DNA of 64,000 nucleotides from Chitinophaga parva (lineage in GTDB: Bacteria > Bacteroidota > Bacteroidia > Chitinophagales > Chitinophagaceae). A model generated the notes under the pieces. It saw nothing but the letters and a program-made list of their open reading frames with translations. It made no database searches and was not told the origin of the DNA. A program made the position numbers and the translations under genes. Of the stretch, positions 13,973 to 21,247 are shown piece after piece. Where the stretch lies: contig NZ_QCYK01000001.1 of assembly GCF_003071345.1 (NCBI RefSeq), positions 1,116,001 to 1,180,000 of the forward strand, read 5' to 3'. Every line of letters begins with the position of its first letter. Positions within the stretch are counted from its first letter, which is position 1.

Positions 13973-16477
13973 TTAGAATGATAATTTGAAACTTCCGAAC
14001 ACCCCGAAACGTTTGTTCCACTGATCGTCTGCAGTGGGCTGCGGTGTTACGCGCCAGATGAAATCCACGCGCAGGAATTTGAAGATGTTCTCAATGCCTG
14101 TACCTACTTCCAGGTAGGGATTGCCTTTCAGGGTACGGAAGGGATAACCTTTGGTGAGGTTCAGTTCACGGTTGGCAGGTGAGAGATCGCCGATGAGGCC
14201 TTTCGCGGTCCAGAACTGGCGCCATTTCAGTTTTTTGATAAGGGGGATATATCCCAGCAAACCATTGCCAATGGTGTGTTCCAGGTTCACGCCCACATAT
14301 TCATCGCTCAGGAATTCAAAGCGGTTCATCATGTTGAACGCGTACTTATCGTAGTAATACAATTCGTTGCCTTTTGCAATATCCAGCTGTGTGTAGGGCA
14401 GGGTACCAAAGATCTTCCCGGCAAATACATTGTAATAGAACTTGCCTACCGGCGGCACTTTTACGTAGTCATACACCTGCAGTGCCACGCGCTGGTATGA
14501 GTACTGGCTGCCCAGTACATCCGGTATGCCCACGGAATAATCCGCTTCCACGATCGGGTATTTGCTACCCAGGCTGGTGCGGTAAAAATCGCCCTCCAGG
14601 AAGTTTTCATGCCAGGCATAGCGCAGTTGCAGCTTGGCCTCAAAGTTAGTGAGAGGCGTGCCTTTCTGGCCTTCCTTCGCATAATCTTCAATGGTGGGTA
14701 AGGGCGCAAACGGGTGGTAGGCGGAGTGGATAAAATTCAGGTGATAAGAAAAGCCGCTCCAGTATTCCCTGAAATATTCCGCACGGTAAGTTTCCGTCAT
14801 CAGGAATTTCTGGGGCACACCCGGCTTGCGGATCGCCACACTGAAGATGTTGCCGGTGCCTATTTCGTCCGTATAGGTGATCCCGTTATCCAGGTCCTTG
14901 GTGTAAGAGCCATACACGTAGCTGCGCGGGTGGCGGCTTAGCAGGTACAGTGCCGTGAGCTGGCCTTTGTACACATGATCAGAGAAGCCGTATGCCAGGT
15001 AGCCTGTGAGGTACAGGTTAGGATGGAATTGCTTAGTGGTGGCCAGGTCCAGCTCCGTGCGGAATCCTTCCAGGTCATTGGCCGTGAAAACATAATACCA
15101 CGGGCCATACTTGATAGGCCCAAACGGCTTGTAACCGCCTGCGATGAACTTAATGGTATTGTAATATTTATTGAACAGGGGCATGTGGTAGAGTGAGTCC
15201 ACCATCTTGTAAATACCAGCTTCGTTGCCGCTAAGACTATCCGGCCGGTTGTGCGACCAGAACGTATCCTGGCGCTGCTGGGCATCGGCCAGCAGGTTAA
15301 TGTTGGACGGATACCGTTTGTCTGAAAAAATATTCGTGACGGATGTATCATTCATTACCACATCCGTGTAGGTAGTGGTTTTACGGCCAATGAAATCCAG
15401 TGTTTTAGTGGGATTAGGCCCGGGCGGGGAAAAGTCCGCCACAAATTTATCCTTGGCCAGGAACCAGGTGCTGTCGGGCATTTGCCGGAATTCCTGCACC
15501 ATGCTGATCTTCTTGATGAAGTTAATATTGGCACTGCGATCCGTGGTGAGCGTTACTTTCATCACCGCGTAGGTGGTGTCGTGTACCCAGATGTCGCCGC
15601 TGAAAGCGTTGTCTCCCTTGCGTTTGGGCGTAAAGGCCAGTTTAATGAAACGCTGGTTGCTGATGTATTCCGTATCCGCGATCTTGTAGTCGTAGAACAG
15701 CTGTCCGTTGTTGTTGATAGGACTGGCAAACTGTTTATCAAATACGGGGATGAAGTTGTCGTACACGTTCACATTCTGGTACATGCCGCCCATGAGGCGC
15801 ATAAGGCTTGCATTGTCAATCCCCGATGTTTTGGATGCATTGATGATCTCCTTGGTCTTATGCGGATCTTTCTGGTAGTAATATTCAGACATGGTTTCGG
15901 TGAGGTACACCGGCAGGAAGGGTTGTTCTTCCGACGTGCTGTCTATATTATCCAGGATGAAGGTGAATGGCTTGGTGAGGAAGTTATGGGAGAACTTCTT
16001 CTTGTTCACATTTTTGAGATCGATCTCGATCTTGTTGTACAACTGGTATTTGTAGTTGGGAATGCGGTCGAAATTATTTTCCGGTTTGTGTTTTACGATC
16101 TGGCGCAGGAGGATGAGGGCAAAGTTCACATTGGCCTTTACCTCGTGCACTTTCAGTGACACGTCGGAGCGTTCAATATCGAAGTTGATGGTTTGATTGG
16201 GTACATTGCGCTTTACGGGCATGGCCAGGAGGCGGTAGCCCATTACCCTTACCTGCAGGGAATCTCCTGGGATAGATGACAGGTCAAAAGTATATGCTCC
16301 GTTTACGTCTGTGACCATACCGGTATTGGTATGGGGGAATACCAGGGTAGCAAAAGGGATGATTTCTTCCGAGTGGGCGTCGCGTACCACTCCGGTGATC
16401 TTGTATTGCGCAAACAGGCTAATACCCCATACTTGTAGACCTAAAATTATAGCTATGATTCTCGTCCAACCCGTCAT
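13973..16477 (-). CDS. DUF5686 / CarboxypepD_reg outer-membrane protein
   Basis: 834 residues. A signal peptide (1-23) is followed by a CarboxypepD_reg-like beta sandwich (YKITGVVRDAHSEEIIPFATLVF, about 25-105). The long DUF5686 region comes next, with repeated amphipathic strands and a C-terminus ending FGVFGSFKLSF, which is consistent with an outer-membrane barrel terminated by an aromatic residue. The family is common in Bacteroidota and resembles a TonB receptor without plug. Its cargo is unknown. It is transcribed alone towards the bidirectional terminator. The leader region upstream is long and contains the minisatellite at 16.86-17.16 kb. Confidence 0.85.
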   Translation of the reverse strand: MTGWTRIIAIILGLQVWGISLFAQYKITGVVRDAHSEEIIPFATLVFPHTNTGMVTDVNGAYTFDLSSIPGDSLQVRVMGYRLLAMPVKRNVPNQTINFDIERSDVSLKVHEVKANVNFALILLRQIVKHKPENNFDRIPNYKYQLYNKIEIDLKNVNKKKFSHNFLTKPFTFILDNIDSTSEEQPFLPVYLTETMSEYYYQKDPHKTKEIINASKTSGIDNASLMRLMGGMYQNVNVYDNFIPVFDKQFASPINNNGQLFYDYKIADTEYISNQRFIKLAFTPKRKGDNAFSGDIWVHDTTYAVMKVTLTTDRSANINFIKKISMVQEFRQMPDSTWFLAKDKFVADFSPPGPNPTKTLDFIGRKTTTYTDVVMNDTSVTNIFSDKRYPSNINLLADAQQRQDTFWSHNRPDSLSGNEAGIYKMVDSLYHMPLFNKYYNTIKFIAGGYKPFGPIKYGPWYYVFTANDLEGFRTELDLATTKQFHPNLYLTGYLAYGFSDHVYKGQLTALYLLSRHPRSYVYGSYTKDLDNGITYTDEIGTGNIFSVAIRKPGVPQKFLMTETYRAEYFREYWSGFSYHLNFIHSAYHPFAPLPTIEDYAKEGQKGTPLTNFEAKLQLRYAWHENFLEGDFYRTSLGSKYPIVEADYSVGIPDVLGSQYSYQRVALQVYDYVKVPPVGKFYYNVFAGKIFGTLPYTQLDIAKGNELYYYDKYAFNMMNRFEFLSDEYVGVNLEHTIGNGLLGYIPLIKKLKWRQFWTAKGLIGDLSPANRELNLTKGYPFRTLKGNPYLEVGTGIENIFKFLRVDFIWRVTPQPTADDQWNKRFGVFGSFKLSF

Positions 16478-16860
16478 AATTGCGGTAAAAATACTGGTTT
16501 TTTATCCTTGAAAGTCATGTCTTTGTCCGATCTGGGCCGCGTTCGGGGCCAAAACCGGTGGTTCTGGGGATAGTTCCGGCAAAGTTTCCTTTTGTACCGG
16601 TGAAATAACGGCAGGGAAACCTGGAAAGTATTATCGGTGCCCGTTTTGAGCAGGCAACTTATCCAGGTGGATCGCTACAGTTTTCACCGGGGGTACAACG
16701 CTTAATACGGCAACGAAGTTACCGTAAAAATGAAGACCCTGGGTGGAAGTAATGAACGGGTAATACAATTACCGGGCCGGGGAGTGGGATATGTACATCA
16801 TTTTGTAGGTGGATGCCGGGATGGGGCCTGTGGGAGGCGATTGGCACGGGAGCGGGACGG
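16478..16860. other. Intergenic region between DUF5686 and the minisatellite
   Basis: About 380 bp without a convincing gene. Both strands show only short frames without signal peptides or known motifs. It should hold the promoter of the DUF5686 gene on the minus strand, but I see no clean TAnnTTTG. Confidence 0.5.
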
Positions 16861-17160
16861 GAGGCCCGGTGAGCGGCTGATCTCCCGGGAGGGGAAAGCC
16901 GCGGTTCAGGACCGTCTCCCGGGAGCGGGGCAAGGAGGCCCGGTGAGCAGCTGTTCTCCTGGGAGGGGAAAGCCGCGGTTCAGGACCGTCTCCCGGGTGC
17001 GGGGCAAGGAGGCCCGGTGAGCGGCTGATCTCCCGGGAGGGGAAAGCCGCGGTTCAGGACCGTCTCCCAGGTGCGGGGCAAGGAGGCCCGGTGAGCAGCT
17101 GTTCTCCCGGGAGAGGAAAGCCGCGGTTCGGGGCCGTCTCCCGGATGCGGAGAAAGGGGG
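16861..17160. repeat. 74-bp tandem repeat (minisatellite), four copies
   Basis: The word GAGGCCCGGTGAGC recurs at 16861, 16935, 17009 and 17083, an exact 74-bp period. A degenerate fourth/fifth boundary lies near 17157. Each unit contains the palindrome CTCCCGGGAG and AAGCCGCGG. Copies 1 and 3 read GCGGCTGAT and copies 2 and 4 read GCAGCTGTT, so the array is a duplicated 148-bp dimer. 74 is not a multiple of three, so the array does not encode a repeated peptide in one frame. It is far richer in GC than the neighbouring sequence. Confidence 0.95.
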
Positions 17161-17240
17161 CCTGCCTTTGGGAGAGGAAGTACTTTGCTCACAAAGCAAG
17201 GGTAATTTTTTTTACAAGCAAGGCCATGCCCTGGTTGGCG

Positions 17241-17280
17241 ACCATCGCCGCCGGGGAGACAGGCCCCGCGGGGCGATGGT
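17241..17280. other. Strong GC-rich hairpin downstream of the minisatellite
   Basis: The sequence from ACCATCGCC to GGCGATGGT forms a 9-bp outer stem with further G:C pairing inside (CCGGGG against CCCCGCGG). There is no T run, so it does not look like a classic terminator. It may be a structured leader or a boundary element. Confidence 0.5.
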
Positions 17281-17337
17281 ATCCCCTTCCCCCCTTTTAA
17301 ACATTTTCCATTTGGCAATCCCACATAAATGCATTTG

Positions 17338-17352
17338 CTTTGTAGTGCAAAG
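17338..17352. promoter_or_regulatory. Palindromic operator-like site before the first gene of the CreD module
   Basis: CTTTG-TAGTG-CAAAG is a perfect 5-bp inverted repeat with a 5-bp spacer, followed by TGCTTT. It ends 11 bp before the ATG at 17364. The same palindrome plus TGCTTT occurs before creD (18490-18504). It is a probable binding site of the winged-helix regulator encoded between them. Confidence 0.6.
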
Positions 17353-17363
17353 TGCTTTAACAC

Positions 17364-18074
17364 ATGACCGAAGAACAATCCATCCAGGCATTGCATGATA
17401 TTAAGCGTATCATGGAAAAATCCACGCGCTTTCTCTCCCTCAGCGGACTGAGTGGAGTGGCGGCGGGCATCATCGCCCTGGCCGGGGCGTACGTGGCGCA
17501 TCTGCGCATTGATCATTACCGCGCACTGGTGCAGCCGTACGGTGGGGATGTGGACTACGATGCGGCCGTGCAGCATGCACGTACCGCCGGACGCGCGGTG
17601 CTGAGCGCGGATGCCGATATATGGAACCAGCTCCGCCTGGAATTATTGATCCTGGCAGGTGTAATTGTGATCCTGGCCTTTGGTGCCGGTTTTTACTTCA
17701 CCTGGCGCAAGGCAAACCGGGAAGGTGCCTCCCTTTGGGATGCCACTTCGCGCAAAATGGCCATGAACATGATCGTCACCCTGGGCAGTTCAGGATTGTT
17801 CCTGCTGGGTTGTATCTATCACCATTACGATGTTACCATAGGGCCCGCCTGCCTGGTATTTTACGGGCTGGCACTGATCAATGTGAGCAAGTACACCGTG
17901 CGCGATGTACGTTACCTGGGCCTCACGGAAATAGCACTGGGCCTCATTAACTTGTTCTTCTTTGATATAGTGGGTTACAGCCTTATTTTCTGGGCGCTGG
18001 GCTTTGGGGTATGCCATATTATCTACGGACTGCTCATGTGGTGGAAGTATGAGCGGCACCCTGCAGAGGGCTAG
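17364..18074 (+). CDS. Polytopic membrane protein of the regulator/CreD module
   Basis: 236 residues with six or seven predicted helices: about 28-45, 93-112, 130-148, 158-172, 184-200 and 205-225. The soluble N-terminus is MTEEQSIQALHDIKRIMEKSTRFLSLSGLSG, a start typical of this Bacteroidota family. I know it only as a hypothetical protein that is found beside a small winged-helix regulator and CreD. No enzymatic motif is visible. A palindromic operator-like site lies 11 bp upstream, and the regulator gene follows about 100 bp downstream. I infer that it is a target of that regulator and takes part in envelope homeostasis. Confidence 0.85.
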   Translation: MTEEQSIQALHDIKRIMEKSTRFLSLSGLSGVAAGIIALAGAYVAHLRIDHYRALVQPYGGDVDYDAAVQHARTAGRAVLSADADIWNQLRLELLILAGVIVILAFGAGFYFTWRKANREGASLWDATSRKMAMNMIVTLGSSGLFLLGCIYHHYDVTIGPACLVFYGLALINVSKYTVRDVRYLGLTEIALGLINLFFFDIVGYSLIFWALGFGVCHIIYGLLMWWKYERHPAEG

Positions 18075-18140
18075 AACCTGCTACCATGGCCTGGGTGGGG
18101 AGCGTATATTTGCAAGCTGTCAATTACTGGGCGGACTGCT

Positions 18141-18148
18141 TATCTTTG
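18141..18148 (+). promoter_or_regulatory. Putative -7 element of the winged-helix regulator
   Basis: TATCTTTG (TAnnTTTG) lies 24 bp before the ATG at 18173. It contains a single CTTTG half-site similar to the neighbouring operators. Confidence 0.5.
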
Positions 18149-18172
18149 TGACGTCAATTGATCTTTTTTGGA

Positions 18173-18472
18173 ATGGAAAATCCCATCCTGCATTTAAATA
18201 AAATTTTTGAAAGCCGTATACGCCTGGGCGTGATGAGCATTCTCATGGTGAATGAGGAGGTGAATTTCAATGACCTGAAGCAAATGCTGGAGCTCACAGA
18301 TGGCAACCTGGCCTCGCACCTGAACACGCTGGAAGAAAGCGGCTACCTCAAAGTGCATAAGGGCTTCATTGGCCGCAAGACCAACACGACCTACGCCGTA
18401 ACTAAAGCCGGCGAAAAAGCCTTCAAAAACCACCTGGCCGCCCTGGAAGCCATGATCAAATCTGTAAAGTAA
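18173..18472 (+). CDS. Winged-helix transcriptional regulator (HTH_34/MarR-like)
   Basis: A 99-residue DNA-binding protein from the ATG at 18173 (MENPILHLNKIFESRIRLGVMSIL). The helix-turn-helix is NFNDLKQMLELTDGNLASHLNTLEESGYL (31-59) and the wing is VHKGFIGRKTNTTYAVTKAG. There is no effector domain, so it probably responds through dimerisation or small-molecule binding at the helices. Such one-domain regulators sit beside CreD in many Bacteroidota. Two copies of a CTTTG-N5-CAAAG palindrome flank it, upstream of each partner gene. It is a good candidate repressor of the module. Confidence 0.9.
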   Translation: MENPILHLNKIFESRIRLGVMSILMVNEEVNFNDLKQMLELTDGNLASHLNTLEESGYLKVHKGFIGRKTNTTYAVTKAGEKAFKNHLAALEAMIKSVK

Positions 18473-18489
18473 TTTTTTTTATCTATATA

Positions 18490-18504
18490 CTTTGAAATAC
18501 AAAG
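18490..18504. promoter_or_regulatory. Palindromic operator-like site before creD
   Basis: CTTTG-AAATA-CAAAG followed by TGCTTT; with the flanking A and T it makes a 6-bp perfect inverted repeat (ACTTTG/CAAAGT). It is identical in half-sites and 3' flank to 17338-17358. It lies 27 bp before the creD ATG. Confidence 0.6.
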
Positions 18505-18531
18505 TGCTTTTTAAACTCTAAAACTGACACG

Positions 18532-19872
18532 ATGGAAAATCAATCGCCCGAGGTCAACCTCTTCCAGCGCTACGCCCCGGTAATCAAAGCTATGGTGATC
18601 CTCCTGCTCGTGGTAATACTGCTCATCCCCGCGGTAATGCTGCAAGACCTCATCCGGGAAAGACACGCGTACCAGCAAAGTGTTACCGCCTCTATCAATG
18701 ATCAATGGGGAAAGTCGCAAACTGTGACAGGGCCCGTACTGGTAGTGCCTTACCGCGTGCCCAAAACGACAGATGCCCAGGCGGCCGGTGAGGTGCTGTA
18801 TGCATACGTGCTCCCGGAAAAACTCGCTATCAACGGCAAGTTGCACCCGGAGCTGCGGAGCCGGGGCATTTATAAAACGGCTGTTTATGATAGCCACCTG
18901 GATCTGAAGGGCGATTTCAAAAGCCTGGCGCTCAACTCTCTGGGCATAGACCCTGCCTGGGTGCTCCCGGACCAGGTGAGCCTTTCCGTAGGTGTGTCTG
19001 ACCTGAGGGGCATCAGCAGTGAAGTAAAGATGGTGTACAACAACAGTGACTATAGCTTCACGCCGGGTGTGGCCAACCAGGACCTGTACCCCAGCGGCAT
19101 CCTTACCCGCGTGCCGGTACAGTTACAGGAGGGCAAGCTGGTGGCCGGTGATTTTGATATCCACTTTGACCTGAAAGGCTCACAACAATTGTTCTTTTCC
19201 CCGGTGGGCAGCTTCACCCAGGTAAACCTGGAAAGCGATACCATGGAGCCCAGCTATGAAGGTGACTTTTTACCCAAGACCCACAGCAGCCATGGGAAAG
19301 GGTTTACGGCAAACTGGCAGGTGCTGCAGCTGAACCGCAATTACCCGGATGCATGGGTGGGCAATACCTACCATATGGAGCACGGCAACTTCGGTGTGCG
19401 GTTAATGACCTCCATAGATGCTTACCAGCAAACCAGCCGTGCTTCCAAATATGCTATCCTCATTATAGGCCTCACGTTCCTGGTGTTTTATTTCATAGAA
19501 CTGCTGCAGGGCCGCAGTGTGCATCCGTTGCAATATAGCCTGATCGGTGCCGCGCTTATCGTGTTTTACACCCTGCTGCTCTCTATTTCCGAGCAGACCA
19601 ATTTTGATGTGGCCTATCTCATTGCTTCCATTATGACCATCGGGTTGATCACCGGTTTTACCGGCAGCATGTTCCGGAAGCTGGGCACTTCCCTTACAGT
19701 GGCAGGTTCCCTTTCCTTTCTCTACGGGTTTATTTACGTGATCCTGCAATCGGAAGATAATGCCCTGCTGATGGGCAGCCTGGGCCTGTTTGTGATCCTG
19801 GCAGTGCTCATGTATGTGAGCCGCAAAGTACGTTTTGACGTGCCCCGCAGGCTGTTGGCCAGCGAGGCTTAA
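18532..19872 (+). CDS. creD: Cell envelope integrity / inner membrane protein CreD
   Basis: 446 residues. An N-terminal membrane helix (about 22-42, VIKAMVILLLVVILLIPAVML) is followed by a large periplasmic domain that carries the CreD signature around RERHAYQQSVTASINDQWGKSQTVTGPVLVVPY. A C-terminal bundle of about five helices begins near residue 305. In E. coli CreD belongs to the CreBC regulon and affects envelope integrity and beta-lactam or colicin tolerance. Here it is controlled in cis by a different, winged-helix regulator rather than by CreBC. Length and domain content are normal. The next small membrane gene starts 27 bp downstream. Confidence 0.93.
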   Translation: MENQSPEVNLFQRYAPVIKAMVILLLVVILLIPAVMLQDLIRERHAYQQSVTASINDQWGKSQTVTGPVLVVPYRVPKTTDAQAAGEVLYAYVLPEKLAINGKLHPELRSRGIYKTAVYDSHLDLKGDFKSLALNSLGIDPAWVLPDQVSLSVGVSDLRGISSEVKMVYNNSDYSFTPGVANQDLYPSGILTRVPVQLQEGKLVAGDFDIHFDLKGSQQLFFSPVGSFTQVNLESDTMEPSYEGDFLPKTHSSHGKGFTANWQVLQLNRNYPDAWVGNTYHMEHGNFGVRLMTSIDAYQQTSRASKYAILIIGLTFLVFYFIELLQGRSVHPLQYSLIGAALIVFYTLLLSISEQTNFDVAYLIASIMTIGLITGFTGSMFRKLGTSLTVAGSLSFLYGFIYVILQSEDNALLMGSLGLFVILAVLMYVSRKVRFDVPRRLLASEA

Positions 19873-19899
19873 TTCATTCACCTTAAAAATCCAAACAAG

Positions 19900-20148
19900 A
19901 TGATCCTGCATCCCTGGTTTAAAAAGTACGGTATCACCTACGTGCCGCTCACCATAGGCGGCAGCCTGGTCACCGTGCTGGCTATAGCGCTTTGCGGGTG
20001 GCTGCTTTTCACCTTTGACCGCGGTTGTCACAGCCTGCTGAGCATAATGGCGCATTTTTTCCTTTATTTTACCGTGGTAGGCGGCGCCTGGACCTGGGTG
20101 GCTGCCCGTACATCGGTAATTGACAAAGCTCATGAACAAATTCACTAA
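19900..20148 (+). CDS. Small two-helix membrane protein
   Basis: 82 residues with two hydrophobic helices (about 16-40 and 46-68) and a polar C-terminus. The N-terminus MILHPWFKKYGITYVPLTIGGSLVT is well-formed and there is a normal gap after creD. Its last 17 bp overlap the start of the DgkA-like gene, which suggests translational coupling and argues that it is a real gene. I do not recognise a family. Confidence 0.65.
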   Translation: MILHPWFKKYGITYVPLTIGGSLVTVLAIALCGWLLFTFDRGCHSLLSIMAHFFLYFTVVGGAWTWVAARTSVIDKAHEQIH

Positions 20149-20503
20149 CTACTGGCGCACCCGCTTTCTTAGCTTTGGTTACGCTTTCCAGGGCATGGCC
20201 GCCTTCCTGCGCAGCGAGCCGCATGCCCGCATTCACGCACTGGCCACCGTAGTGGTGGTAGCATTGGGTTGCTATGTAAAACTGCCCGCCCTGCAATGGG
20301 TGCTGCTGCTGCTGGTCATAGGAATGGTGTGGGTTACAGAGATGATCAATACCGTGGTGGAAAAGATCATGGACCACGTGGCGCCCGAGCGGCACCCGCG
20401 GATAAAATGGATCAAGGATGTAGCCGCGGGGGCTGTGCTGGTGAGTGCCATCATTGCGGTGATAGCGGGTGTGCTGATCTTCTTTCCATATTTACAACGA
20501 TGA
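20132..20503 (+). CDS. Diacylglycerol kinase family protein (DgkA-like)
   Basis: 123 residues from the ATG at 20132. It has a cytoplasmic surface helix and three membrane helices, as in DgkA. The catalytic signature WVTEMINTVVEKIMDHV carries the conserved Glu70, Asn73 and Glu77 that coordinate Mg-ATP. Gram-negative DgkA phosphorylates diacylglycerol, while Gram-positive homologues phosphorylate undecaprenol; the substrate here is not decided by sequence. It overlaps the preceding small membrane gene by 17 bp and the following DUF1361 gene by 4 bp, so these three form a tight operon. Confidence 0.9.
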   Translation: MNKFTNYWRTRFLSFGYAFQGMAAFLRSEPHARIHALATVVVVALGCYVKLPALQWVLLLLVIGMVWVTEMINTVVEKIMDHVAPERHPRIKWIKDVAAGAVLVSAIIAVIAGVLIFFPYLQR

Positions 20504-21177
20504 AAAAGTTACTATCACGCTTACGGATATACGAATACAAAGAGCAGCTGCCGGACTGGCTGCAACACCTGTTCATTGCCGCGTTTCCGCTGGCCATGCT
20601 GGGCGTGCGGGTACAGCACACCAGGCAGCCGGGTATGATGAATATGGCCTGGAACATTGTGTTGGCCCTGGTGCCACTCATCATCAGCACCGCCCTTACC
20701 CGGGTGCCCCGGCTGCAACGGCGCGTTATATTGTGGGCGCCCATGGTTTTTGTGTGGCTGATGTTCCTGCCCAATGCACCTTACATGCTCACGGACCTTT
20801 ACCACCTGTTCCAGTACCAGGACGTGCCCCGCTGGTACGACCTGATCCTGCTGCTGGCCTTTGCCTGGGCTGGCATGGTGTGGGCTTACAGCTCCCTGCA
20901 GCAAATGCAGCACTTCTGGAGCCGGAAGTTTCCCCGCATAAAGCCGCTGGTCTTTAACGCCGTGGTATTCCTGCTCACCGGCATGGGCGTGTACATGGGC
21001 CGCTACTGGCGGTGGAACAGCTGGTACGTGTTTACCCAGCCCATGCAGATCGGCAAGGGCGTAGCAGGCCTGTTCCTGCACCCGCATCATCACCTGGATG
21101 CCTGGGCATTTACCGCCTGCATGGCCGCCTTGTTGTGGGTGATGCGCCCAATGGTGCACCGGCCAGCGCAAGCATGA
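20500..21177 (+). CDS. DUF1361 domain membrane protein
   Basis: 225 residues from the ATG at 20500, which overlaps the upstream stop (ATGA). Six or seven helices are predicted. The DUF1361 hallmark FLPNAPYMLTDLYHLFQYQDVPRWYDL (about 90-115) is present, as is GVYMGRYWRWNSW in a later loop. The family is found in bacteria and has no known biochemical role; its fold resembles small integral membrane proteins. It is the last gene of the creD-downstream operon and is followed by a strong hairpin. Confidence 0.88.
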   Translation: MKKLLSRLRIYEYKEQLPDWLQHLFIAAFPLAMLGVRVQHTRQPGMMNMAWNIVLALVPLIISTALTRVPRLQRRVILWAPMVFVWLMFLPNAPYMLTDLYHLFQYQDVPRWYDLILLLAFAWAGMVWAYSSLQQMQHFWSRKFPRIKPLVFNAVVFLLTGMGVYMGRYWRWNSWYVFTQPMQIGKGVAGLFLHPHHHLDAWAFTACMAALLWVMRPMVHRPAQA

Positions 21178-21190
21178 GTAAGCATAAAAA

Positions 21191-21228
21191 AAACAGCAGG
21201 CCTTCGTAGCCTGCTGTTCCTTTTTATA
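21191..21228. terminator. Terminator after the DUF1361 gene
   Basis: An AACAGCAGGC/GCCTGCTGTT stem with a short loop and a CCTTTTT tail; the A-rich left flank makes it usable from the convergent gene too. Confidence 0.85.
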
Positions 21229-21247
21229 TGCGTTAAGTAAGTGCGGT

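Noticed and set aside
16861..17160. CRISPR array
   Set aside because: The 74-bp units are contiguous without unique spacers, and no cas gene is present.
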